From the NCBI GenBank assembly GCA_036375215.1, contig DASUSH010000032.1, positions 1 through 14,406 on the forward strand: DNA of 14,406 nucleotides. The letters run 5' to 3'. Source of the DNA: DASUSH01 sp036375215. GTDB lineage: Bacteria; Actinomycetota; Thermoleophilia; Solirubrobacterales; 70-9. Numbering within the stretch: position 1 is the first letter of the stretch; each line of letters opens with the position of its first letter. Shown here in pieces: positions 1 through 6,701 of this stretch. The translations under genes were made by a program, and so were the position numbers. The notes beneath the pieces are model-generated. The model was not told the DNA's origin. It worked only from the letters and a program-made list of their open reading frames with translations, and made no database searches.

Positions 1-129
1 GAACGGTCCCGTCCTCCGCGACTCCATTCGACCCCTCGAACGGACCGTAGGCTGAAAGATCACGCCATGCGCCGGTTCGGCGCAGCGACCTGCCACCCGA
101 GGGGTCTGACCCCAAAGGGACAGGTCGGC
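1..129. other. Non-coding window edge downstream of the cyclase gene
   Basis: I see no credible gene here. The stretch follows the stop codon of the large kinase/cyclase gene on the minus strand. It holds a perfect hairpin at 69-83 (GCGCCG, loop GTT, CGGCGC) and, closer to the gene, the dispersed palindromic repeat at 88-126. Either could help end transcription of the minus-strand gene, although neither is followed by a clear U tract. A 7-bp inverted repeat (3-9 with 42-48) is also present, but its spacing is long and it may be chance in such GC-rich DNA. Confidence 0.5.
88..126. repeat. Dispersed palindromic repeat, copy A (short form)
   Basis: This 39-base unit is almost identical to the segment at 11432-11485: 37 of 39 positions match once a 15-base segment, present only in the other copy, is set aside. 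It contains GGGGTC-T-GACCCC (101-113), and its ends form a 7-bp inverted repeat, CGACCTG (86-92) with CAGGTCG (121-127). It begins four bases beyond the stop codon of the cyclase gene (stop at 130-132, minus strand). This placement suggests a REP-like or terminator-like element at gene 3' ends. The function is inferred; the repeat itself is read directly. Confidence 0.75.
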
Positions 130-3100
130 CTATGCCGCCACCGCGTCCTCCCACTCGGCCCGGTAGACGCGGTGGCGGCCGGCGAGGCCCTTGAGCTCGA
201 GCTCGCGGCCCTCGTCGAACGCGAAGCCGTTCTCGGCGCCCGCCTCGGCGGCCTCGCGGAGCGACTCGGAGACGAGGATCTCGCCACCGCAGGCCTGGGC
301 CGCGATCCGCGCCGCGAGGATCACGCTGCGGCCGAAGAGGTCACCCTCCTCGCGGATCGCCTGGCCGGTGTGCAGGCCCATCCGCACGCGCACGCGCTCC
401 TCCTCGATCACCTCGGAGGCGTCGAGGTCGCGCTGGATCTGCGACGCGCAGGCGAGGGCGGCGCCGGGCTCGCGGAAGACCAGCATGAAGCCGTCGCCCT
501 GGCTTTTCACCTCGAAGCCGCGGTGCTCGCGCAGGCGGCGGCGGAAGAGGGCGTTGTGGGCGCGCAGGACCTCGAGCCAGCGCTCGTCGCCGAGGCGCTC
601 GGTCATGAGCGTCGAGTCCTCGATGTCGGAGAAGAGGATCGTCACCGTGCCGTCGTCGGCGACGTGCGCGGAGAGGTCGGGGCGCTCGTCGGCGACGGCC
701 TCGATCATCGAGTCGATGGAGGTGGTCACGTCGACGCCCGCCAGGCCCTGCGCCTCGAGCCGCAGCCCGAGCGCGCGCTCGACGACGATCGGCATCCCGA
801 TGTCCCGGGCGGTGTCGATGACGCGGCCGAGCAGGTCGAGCGCGCGCGCCCGGTCCTCCTCGCCGCCGCGCTCGAGCAAGAGCCCGGCCAGCTCGTAGCG
901 GTAGAAGGCCTTGAACGGGCGCTCGCCCATCCGCTCGCAGAGCGCGATCGCCGTCTCGTAACGCCGCTCGGCCTCGTCGCCGCGCCCCATCGTCCGCGCC
1001 AGCCGGCCCAGCACGCCGGCGACCGGCCCGTAATTGGCGGCGGCGCGGCCGGCGACCAGGTTGAGCCCGTCGTAGGGGCAGAGCAGCTCGTATAGCTCCG
1101 CGGCCCGCTCGGCGTCGCCGAGCACGGCGGCCGCGTCGGAGACGAGCGCGAGGGCGATCACCCGCTGCGCGTCGTAGGGCAGGCTGTCGAAGCCGCGCGA
1201 CGCGATCCGCTCGAACTCCTCGCGGGCGGAGTCGAGGTTGCCGAGCTGGGCCTCGATCGAGGCGAGCGCGCAACGCCACGCGGGCACCGCCGGGTAGCGC
1301 GCCGCCATGCCGGCGACGGCGTCGCGGATCTCGGTTTCGCGGCCTTGCAGCCTCATCCGCAGCGCGGTCTGGATCGCGTAGAACTGCTGCGCGAGCGGCT
1401 CGCCGGCGCGCTCGCCGCCGGCCAGCGCCTCGGCGCCGAGCCGCTCGGCCTCGCCGAATCGCCCGTCGATCAATGCCCGCGTCCCGCGCAGCAGCGGGAC
1501 GTGCCAGAGGTGCTGGGGCTGGCGCAGCCGGTCGGCGAGTGACTCGTAGGCGGCGAGCTCGCGGTCGACCCCGGCGATGTCGCCGAGCTCGAGGAAGGCG
1601 CGGACGCGGTAGGCGTAGGCCCGCACCTCGAGCTCGAGGTCGCCCGTGCGCCGGCCGATCTCGAAGATCTCGTCGGCCTCGGCGAGCCGCTGCCGCACGC
1701 CCTCGGCGCTGTTGCCCGCGACGAACTGCCGGCGGACGAGCGCGCTCGCGATCGCCTCGTCGTCCCCGATCCGGCGGGCCAGCTCGAGCGCCTCGACGCT
1801 CAGCGGCTCGGCCCTCCCGACCGGGTCCTCCCAGTAGTACTCGGCAGCGAGCGCGGAGAGCAGCTTCGAGCGCAGGCTGCCCGCCTCCGCGCCGGCGCCC
1901 GCGAGCGCCTCCTCGACGAGGTCGGCGATGCCGCGGTCGAACGACCCGGCCTCCGAGAGCGCGGCGACGTCGCACGCGGCCCGCGCCAGGGCCTCCCCGT
2001 CGCCGACCTCGCGCGCGATCGCCGCGGCATCCTCGAGCGTCTCGCGCGCGTCGCCGTAGAGCGAGGCCCGGGTCTGGGCCTCGCCCAGCTCGAGCTCGAT
2101 CTCCATCCGCAGCTCCGGGCCCGAGTCGCGATCGAAGTCGAGCACGTCGCGGGCCCGCGCGAGCAGGGCGACGGCGTCCTCGTGGGCGAGTCGGTTCGTT
2201 GCCTGCCCGGCGGCCCGGCGGGCGTACTCGGCGGCGCGGGCGGGCTCGCCCGCGGGGGCGGCCTCGAGGTACTGGTGGGCGAGCGCGGAGAGCAGCGCGC
2301 GGTCGTCGCCGTGCAGCTCCTCGATCGCGGCGGCGATGCGGCCGTGCACGGCGGCGCGGCGGGTCGCCGGGATCTCGGAATAGAGCGTCTCGCGCACGAG
2401 CGCGTGCTCGAACGAGTAGCGGCGCGGCCCCGCCTCGGTCACGATCCGCGCCGCCGCCGCCTCCTCGAGCGCGGCCATCACCCGCTCCTCCGCGCAGGAC
2501 TCGCAGGCCCGGGCGAGGACGTCGAGCGAGAACTCGCGGCCGATCGCGGCGGCGATCGCGAGCACCGAGTTGGCCTCGCCCGAGAGCCGGTCGAGGCGGC
2601 GGCCGACGACCTCGCGCACGCCCTGCGGGATCTGGGGGAGCGCGGAGCCCGCGCCGCCCGCGGCGCCGGCATCGAGCCGGCCCTCGGCGGCGAGCAGGCG
2701 GACGACTTCCGAGACGAAGAACGGGTTGCCCTCGGTCTGCTCGAGCACGGCGTCGGCGAGCCCAGGCGCCGGCGCCGTGCCGGTCGACATCTCGATGTAG
2801 CGCTCGACCGCAGCGGAGTCGAGCCCGCGGAGATGGACGCGCGTCATCCGCTCCGTTCCGGCGAGCTCGGAGAGCGTCCGCGCCAGCGGGTGGTGCCGGC
2901 CGAGCTCGACGTCGCGGTAGGTGCCGGCGATCAGAAGCGGGCTGTCGCCGAAACCGCGGGCGAGGAAGCGCAGGAGAAGGAGCGAGGGCTCGTCGGCCCA
3001 GTGCAGGTCGTCGAGGACCAGCATCAGCGGCCGCGAGCGGGCGGCGGCCGCGAGGAAGTTGGCGACGGCGTCGAAGAGCCGGAAGCGCGCCTCGTCGTGC

Positions 3101-4479
3101 TCGTCGGCCTCGCCGGGCTCGACGGCGGAGCCGGCCCGCTCGCGCAGCTCGGGGACGATCCGCGCGATCTCCGCGGCCCCCGCCCCCAGCTCCCAGGCCA
3201 GTCCGACGGGGTCCGCGTCGCGGACGTAGGAGCGGATCGCCTCGGCCCACGGCCAGTAGGCGGGCACCCCCTCCCCCTCGTGGCAGCGGCCCCAATGCAC
3301 CCGGGCGCCCTGCACCCGCGCGTAGGTCGCGACCTCTTCGGCCGTCCTGGTCTTGCCGATGCCGGGCTCGCCGACGAGCAGGACGAGGCCGCCCGCCCCG
3401 CCGCGGGCCTCGTCCGCGGCGGCCCGAAGCTCCCCCAGCTCGCGCTCGCGGCCGACGAAGACGCCGCCCGCGAGCCGGTCGAGCGGGTTCTCCTCGGCCT
3501 CGACGAGCGGCGCGGTCGGCCGGGAGAGGTCGATCGACTCGAGCGCCCGCCGCGCCTCGGCCGCGTTCGCGGGCCGATCCTCGGGCCGCTTCGCGAGCAG
3601 CGCGAGGACGAGCTCGTCGAGGTCGGGCGGCAGCCCCGGCCGGAGCTTCGAGGGCGACACCGGGGTCGCGCTCAGGTGCTGGCCCATGATCGCGACGGCG
3701 TCGTCACCCGGGAACGGCGGCTGGCCCGTGAGCATCTCGTAGAGCAGCGCGCCGAGCGAGTAGAGGTCCGAGCGCGCGTCGGAGGTGCGGCCGAGCGCCT
3801 GCTCGGGCGGCAGGTAGGCGACCGTGCCGACGAGGGTGCCGTCGGGCTCGGCGCGCGAGCGACCCTCGCTGGTCAGCGCCAGGCCGAAGTCGCCGAGGCG
3901 GGCGCGGCCGTCCTCCCCGAGCCACACGTTCGCCGGCTTCAGGTCGCGGTGCACGATCCCGCAGCCGTGCGCGTGCTCGAGGGCGCGCGTGACGTCGATC
4001 GCGATCGCGATCGCCTGCTCGGGATCGAGCCGGCGCCGCTCGGCGCCCGCGAGCAGGCCCGCGACGTCGCCCCCGGGCATGTGCTCGGAGACGATGAAGG
4101 GGCCGGCGCCGTCCTCGCCGCTCTCGACGATCCCGACGATGTGAGGGTGCGCGCCGAGCTTGCCCATCGCCTGCGCCTCGCGCCGCGCCCGGGCGAGCAC
4201 CGCCTCCCCGACCCCCTCGGTCTCGAACACCGACACCGCGACGGCCCGGTCGTCGTCGCCGCGGGCCAGGTAGACGCGCTTGCGCCCGCCCCGGCCCAGG
4301 AACCGCTCCGGCCGGTACCGGCCGGCGGCGAGGGCGTCGGGCAGGTCGCGGGGGCGGCCCTCGACCGCCTCGCCGGCGGTGGGCGCGGCCGCCGGCTCCG
4401 GCGCTTCCAGCGCCGCCCCGCAGGAGTCGCAGAAGCGGGCACCCTCGCGGTTCTCGGTACCGCATTCGGGACAGCGCAT
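130..4479 (-). CDS. Zinc ribbon - Ser/Thr kinase - AAA ATPase - TPR - class III cyclase fusion
   Basis: This 1449-residue cytoplasmic-type signalling protein has five parts. An N-terminal zinc ribbon has Cys3, Cys6, Cys17 and Cys20. A protein kinase domain (about 54-315) shows LGRGGRKRVYLA, Glu101, HRD at 177-179, Asn184, DFG at 197-199 and a PPEQ activation segment. An ATPase of the AAA/STAND type (about 340-700) has Walker A GEPGIGKT (370-377) and Walker B VLDD (488-491). A long Ala/Glu-rich helical TPR-like region runs from about 720 to 1240. The C-terminal class III adenylate/guanylate cyclase domain (about 1279-1449) has metal ligands Asp1285 and Asp1329 and substrate residues Lys1325 and Asp1370. 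Two oddities stand out: the kinase beta-3 Lys is Ser83, with Lys67 in the glycine loop, and the cyclase transition-state Asn is Ile1377. No signal peptide or membrane segment is visible. The likely role is coupling a phosphorylation or ligand signal to cyclic nucleotide production; ligand and product are unknown. Confidence 0.93.
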   Translation of the reverse strand: MRCPECGTENREGARFCDSCGAALEAPEPAAAPTAGEAVEGRPRDLPDALAAGRYRPERFLGRGGRKRVYLARGDDDRAVAVSVFETEGVGEAVLARARREAQAMGKLGAHPHIVGIVESGEDGAGPFIVSEHMPGGDVAGLLAGAERRRLDPEQAIAIAIDVTRALEHAHGCGIVHRDLKPANVWLGEDGRARLGDFGLALTSEGRSRAEPDGTLVGTVAYLPPEQALGRTSDARSDLYSLGALLYEMLTGQPPFPGDDAVAIMGQHLSATPVSPSKLRPGLPPDLDELVLALLAKRPEDRPANAAEARRALESIDLSRPTAPLVEAEENPLDRLAGGVFVGRERELGELRAAADEARGGAGGLVLLVGEPGIGKTRTAEEVATYARVQGARVHWGRCHEGEGVPAYWPWAEAIRSYVRDADPVGLAWELGAGAAEIARIVPELRERAGSAVEPGEADEHDEARFRLFDAVANFLAAAARSRPLMLVLDDLHWADEPSLLLLRFLARGFGDSPLLIAGTYRDVELGRHHPLARTLSELAGTERMTRVHLRGLDSAAVERYIEMSTGTAPAPGLADAVLEQTEGNPFFVSEVVRLLAAEGRLDAGAAGGAGSALPQIPQGVREVVGRRLDRLSGEANSVLAIAAAIGREFSLDVLARACESCAEERVMAALEEAAAARIVTEAGPRRYSFEHALVRETLYSEIPATRRAAVHGRIAAAIEELHGDDRALLSALAHQYLEAAPAGEPARAAEYARRAAGQATNRLAHEDAVALLARARDVLDFDRDSGPELRMEIELELGEAQTRASLYGDARETLEDAAAIAREVGDGEALARAACDVAALSEAGSFDRGIADLVEEALAGAGAEAGSLRSKLLSALAAEYYWEDPVGRAEPLSVEALELARRIGDDEAIASALVRRQFVAGNSAEGVRQRLAEADEIFEIGRRTGDLELEVRAYAYRVRAFLELGDIAGVDRELAAYESLADRLRQPQHLWHVPLLRGTRALIDGRFGEAERLGAEALAGGERAGEPLAQQFYAIQTALRMRLQGRETEIRDAVAGMAARYPAVPAWRCALASIEAQLGNLDSAREEFERIASRGFDSLPYDAQRVIALALVSDAAAVLGDAERAAELYELLCPYDGLNLVAGRAAANYGPVAGVLGRLARTMGRGDEAERRYETAIALCERMGERPFKAFYRYELAGLLLERGGEEDRARALDLLGRVIDTARDIGMPIVVERALGLRLEAQGLAGVDVTTSIDSMIEAVADERPDLSAHVADDGTVTILFSDIEDSTLMTERLGDERWLEVLRAHNALFRRRLREHRGFEVKSQGDGFMLVFREPGAALACASQIQRDLDASEVIEEERVRVRMGLHTGQAIREEGDLFGRSVILAARIAAQACGGEILVSESLREAAEAGAENGFAFDEGRELELKGLAGRHRVYRAEWEDAVAA

Positions 4480-4487
4480 GGCTTCAG

Positions 4488-4516
4488 AATCTAAAGGAAG
4501 GCCGGAGCCGGTCGAA
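4488..4516 (-). promoter_or_regulatory. Candidate sigma70-like promoter giving a near-leaderless cyclase mRNA
   Basis: On the minus strand TTCGAC (4511-4516), a 17-base spacer and TAGATT (4488-4493) form a -35/-10 pair. Transcription would start about 0 to 2 bases before the ATG at 4479. No Shine-Dalgarno sequence precedes that ATG, which fits a leaderless message, a common arrangement in Actinobacteria. This is inference from motif spacing. Confidence 0.4.
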
Positions 4517-4529
4517 GCGAGCGCCTAGG

Positions 4530-4988
4530 ATGCGCCGCGTGTCCCGGGCCCTCAAGCTCTGCGTTCTGCTCGCCGCGGCGCCGATCGCGCTCGCCGCGCT
4601 CGCTGGCTGCGGCGACGACGAGGGCTCGGAGACCCCGGCGACGACGACCACGAGCGGGGCGTCGGGCGCGTCGGGAGCGTCGGGCGCGGCCGGGGACACG
4701 GCCGCGGACGCGACCGCGAAGGCGGATGCCCGCTCGGCCCAGACCGTGCTCGAGACCTACGCGGTCGACCACAACGGCTCCTACGAGGGGGCGGACCCCA
4801 ACGACCTCGATCAGATCGAGCCCGTGTCCAGCGAGGTCGGGGTGAAGACGACCGCCGACACCTACGAGGTGACCGCCTCGTCGACGAGCGGCAACACGTT
4901 CACGATCGAGCGCGCGAGCGACGGCAAGACGACCAAGAACTGCACAGAAGCCGGCGTCGGAGGATGCCCGGAGAACGGAGAGTGGTGA
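4530..4988 (+). CDS. Lipoprotein with type IV pilin-like C-terminal domain
   Basis: The protein has a classic lipoprotein signal: Arg/Lys-rich start, hydrophobic core, lipobox LAGC (Cys27 from the ATG), then an acidic GDDEGSE stretch. A low-complexity Thr/Ser-Gly-Ala linker follows. The remaining ~90 residues look like the soluble part of actinobacterial pilin/pseudopilin-like proteins: a helix with ARSAQTVLETYAVDHNGSY, a beta region with TYEVTASSTSGNTFTI, and two Cys in a tail ending GGCPENGEW. It is probably anchored to the outer face of the membrane; its role is unknown. The start is uncertain. AGGA (4527-4530) abuts the ATG but lies 8 bases before an in-frame GTG at 4539, which may be the true start and would give 149 residues. 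It overlaps the next gene by one base (TGATG), so the two are probably translationally coupled. Confidence 0.8.
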   Translation: MRRVSRALKLCVLLAAAPIALAALAGCGDDEGSETPATTTTSGASGASGASGAAGDTAADATAKADARSAQTVLETYAVDHNGSYEGADPNDLDQIEPVSSEVGVKTTADTYEVTASSTSGNTFTIERASDGKTTKNCTEAGVGGCPENGEW

Positions 4989-5443
4989 TGTCAGAGGCTG
5001 TACTGCACACGAACGCGGGCCCGATCACGGTCGAGTTCCACGACGAGGACGCGCCGAAGACCGTGGAGAACTTCCGCAAGCTCGCCGGCGACGGCTTCTA
5101 CGACGGGCTCACGTTTCACCGGGTCATCACCGATTTCATGATCCAGGGCGGCTGCCCGGAGGGCACCGGCACAGGCGGCCCCGGCTACACCTTCGAGGAC
5201 GAGTTCAACCAGCACAAGGTCGAGCGCGGCGCGCTGGCGATGGCCAACGCCGGACCGAATACGAACGGCTCGCAGTTCTTCATCGTCACCACCGAGGCCG
5301 CCCCCTGGCTCGACGGCAAGCACACCGTCTTCGGCCGGGTGACGGAAGGCATGGACGCGGTCGACTCGATCGAGGGAACGCCCACCGGCGCCGGCGACGA
5401 GCCGGTCGAGCCTCAGGTGATCGAGCGCGTCGAGCTCCGGTAG
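4988..5443 (+). CDS. Cyclophilin-type peptidyl-prolyl cis-trans isomerase
   Basis: This 151-residue single-domain cyclophilin catalyses cis-trans isomerisation of X-Pro bonds during protein folding. Hallmarks run in order: FHRVI with catalytic Arg45, FMIQGG (Phe50, Gln53), ANAGPNTNGSQFF (Asn87, Gln96, Phe98), and WLDGKHTVFGRV (Trp107, His112). These correspond to Arg55, Phe60, Gln63, Asn102, Gln111, Phe113, Trp121 and His126 of human CypA. There is no signal peptide, so it is cytoplasmic. I chose the ATG at 4988 because it shares a base with the lipoprotein stop codon and has GGAG (4977-4980) at good spacing. An in-frame ATG at 4964 would add eight residues inside the upstream gene and seems less likely. 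It is the middle gene of a tightly packed three-gene set. Confidence 0.95.
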   Translation: MSEAVLHTNAGPITVEFHDEDAPKTVENFRKLAGDGFYDGLTFHRVITDFMIQGGCPEGTGTGGPGYTFEDEFNQHKVERGALAMANAGPNTNGSQFFIVTTEAAPWLDGKHTVFGRVTEGMDAVDSIEGTPTGAGDEPVEPQVIERVELR

Positions 5444-5688
5444 TGGGCCGGGACGCCGACCTGCACGTCGGCGACCCGCGATTCGACGACTGGGAGGTCG
5501 TCCGCGACTTCGAGGACCTCGACACGGCGCGGGCCTGGCGCCAGAACCTGGTCGAGCAGGGGCTCGCGGACGCGGTGCTGACCTCCGACTGGCCGCTCGA
5601 CCGCTTCGGCCGGGGCGACATCGCGCTAAGGGTCCCCGCGGAGCTCTGGTCGGAGGCCGACGAGCTGCTCGGGCCGGACGGGTACTAG
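5443..5688 (+). CDS. Small DUF2007-like protein of unknown function
   Basis: This 81-residue acidic protein starts at a GTG whose first base is the last base of the cyclophilin stop codon (TAGTG), implying translational coupling. It reads as a helix with FEDLDTARAWRQNLVEQGL, a strand ADAVL, and a closing ALRVPAELWSEADELLG. This order (helix that scans paired positions, strand, then VP..xW..A.ELL) resembles the DUF2007 'putative signal transducing protein' family, which has no established biochemical role. The likeness is by eye and only moderately secure. There is no signal peptide or membrane helix. The codon pattern matches its neighbours, so it is likely a real gene. It is convergent with the dehydrogenase gene, 11 bases away, with no terminator hairpin between them. 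Confidence 0.75.
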   Translation: MGRDADLHVGDPRFDDWEVVRDFEDLDTARAWRQNLVEQGLADAVLTSDWPLDRFGRGDIALRVPAELWSEADELLGPDGY

Positions 5689-5699
5689 CCCGCCGAGAC

Positions 5700-6623
5700 T
5701 CAGGCCGGCGTCAGCGCGTAGCTCACGCCGGTCAGCTCCTCGGAGACCTCCCAGAGCCGGCGACCGAGCTCGGCGTCGCGGGCGCGGCCCACGGGCTCGA
5801 CCCGGGTCGGGAAGCCGCGCGCCTCGCGCGGCCCGTCCGGCCCGTAGAACTCGCCGCCCTCGACGCCGTCGGCGGTCGCGGCGTAGAGCTGAGGCAGGGC
5901 GCCGCGCTCGGCGCTCTGGGCGAGCACCCTGTTGCCGACGCGCAGGAGCGCCTTCATCGCCCCCGTGGGGCCCGACACCTGCAGGTTCGTGGCCGAGTAG
6001 CCCGGGTGGGCGAGCACGCTCTTCACCGGCGACCCGGCCGCGCGCAGCCGGCGGTCGAGCTCGAGGCCGAAGACGGCGTTGGCGAACTTCGAGCGCTGGT
6101 AGGCGGAGCGGGGGTGATAGGAGCGCTCGCTGCCGAGGTCGTCGAAGTCGATTCGCCCGGGCCGGTGCTCGAGGCTCGTCACCGTGACCACGCGCGGGTC
6201 CAACCCCAGCGTCAGGTGGCCGAGCAGGAGCCCGGTGAGCGCGAAGTGGCCGAGGTGGTTGGTCGCGAACTGGAGCTCGATCCCGTCGGGGGTCACCGAG
6301 CGCGGCGGCATCATCACGCCGGCGTTCAGGATGAGCAGGTCGAGGTCCTCGTGGCCGTCGGTGACCTCGGCGGCGAAGCCGCGCACCGACTCCAGGTCGG
6401 CGAGGTCGAGCAGCCTCATCTCCAGCCTGGCGGCCGGCACCGCGCTGCGGATCTCGACCTCGGTCTCCTGCGCCTTGCCGACCGTGCGCGCGGTCCCGAC
6501 CACGCACGCGCCGGCGCGAGCCAGCTCGCGGGCGGTGATCAGGCCGAGGCCGCTGTTGGCGCCGGTGACCACGGCCGTGCGGCCGCTCTGGTCGGTGATC
6601 TGCTCCGCTGTCCAGCCGGGCAT
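5700..6623 (-). CDS. Short-chain dehydrogenase/reductase (retinol dehydrogenase-like)
   Basis: This 307-residue NAD(P)-dependent oxidoreductase has a full classical SDR signature. The nucleotide-binding TGANSGLG is at 20-27, with NAG at 100-102. The catalytic tetrad is Asn122 (in TNHLGHF), Ser150, Tyr175 and Lys179 (YQRSK). The TNHLGHF...HPG pattern and the longer-than-average length match the retinol dehydrogenase/WW-oxidoreductase-like branch common in actinobacteria. The substrate cannot be read from sequence. It lies 78 bases downstream of, and on the same strand as, an RTX-like gene, with which it shares no obvious function. The start codon at 6623 has only a weak G-rich ribosome site. 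Confidence 0.92.
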   Translation of the reverse strand: MPGWTAEQITDQSGRTAVVTGANSGLGLITARELARAGACVVGTARTVGKAQETEVEIRSAVPAARLEMRLLDLADLESVRGFAAEVTDGHEDLDLLILNAGVMMPPRSVTPDGIELQFATNHLGHFALTGLLLGHLTLGLDPRVVTVTSLEHRPGRIDFDDLGSERSYHPRSAYQRSKFANAVFGLELDRRLRAAGSPVKSVLAHPGYSATNLQVSGPTGAMKALLRVGNRVLAQSAERGALPQLYAATADGVEGGEFYGPDGPREARGFPTRVEPVGRARDAELGRRLWEVSEELTGVSYALTPA

Positions 6624-6654
6624 CGGCCCCGATGGTACGCGGGCGGCGCGGTCA

Positions 6655-6674
6655 GGCGACCGCTCGGTGTCGCC
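6655..6674 (-). terminator. Possible hairpin between the RTX-like gene and the dehydrogenase
   Basis: A perfect 6-bp stem (GGCGAC at 6655-6660, GTCGCC at 6669-6674) with an 8-base loop sits in the 78-base gap between two co-directional minus-strand genes. There is no U tract, so it may be a weak terminator, an mRNA stability element or chance. Confidence 0.25.
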
Positions 6675-6701
6675 CGGCCAGGGCTCGATGCGGCGCGCGG
6701 A

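Noticed and set aside
3..48. 7-bp inverted repeat with 32-base loop near the left edge
   Set aside because: Too short and too widely spaced to distinguish from chance in GC-rich DNA, and no gene context supports it.
1473..4494. Very long plus-strand open frames (738 and 770 codons) opposite the kinase/cyclase gene
   Set aside because: Their translations are Arg/Pro/Ala-rich or lack any domain, while the minus strand has a clear multi-domain protein. Long antisense frames are expected in GC-rich coding DNA.
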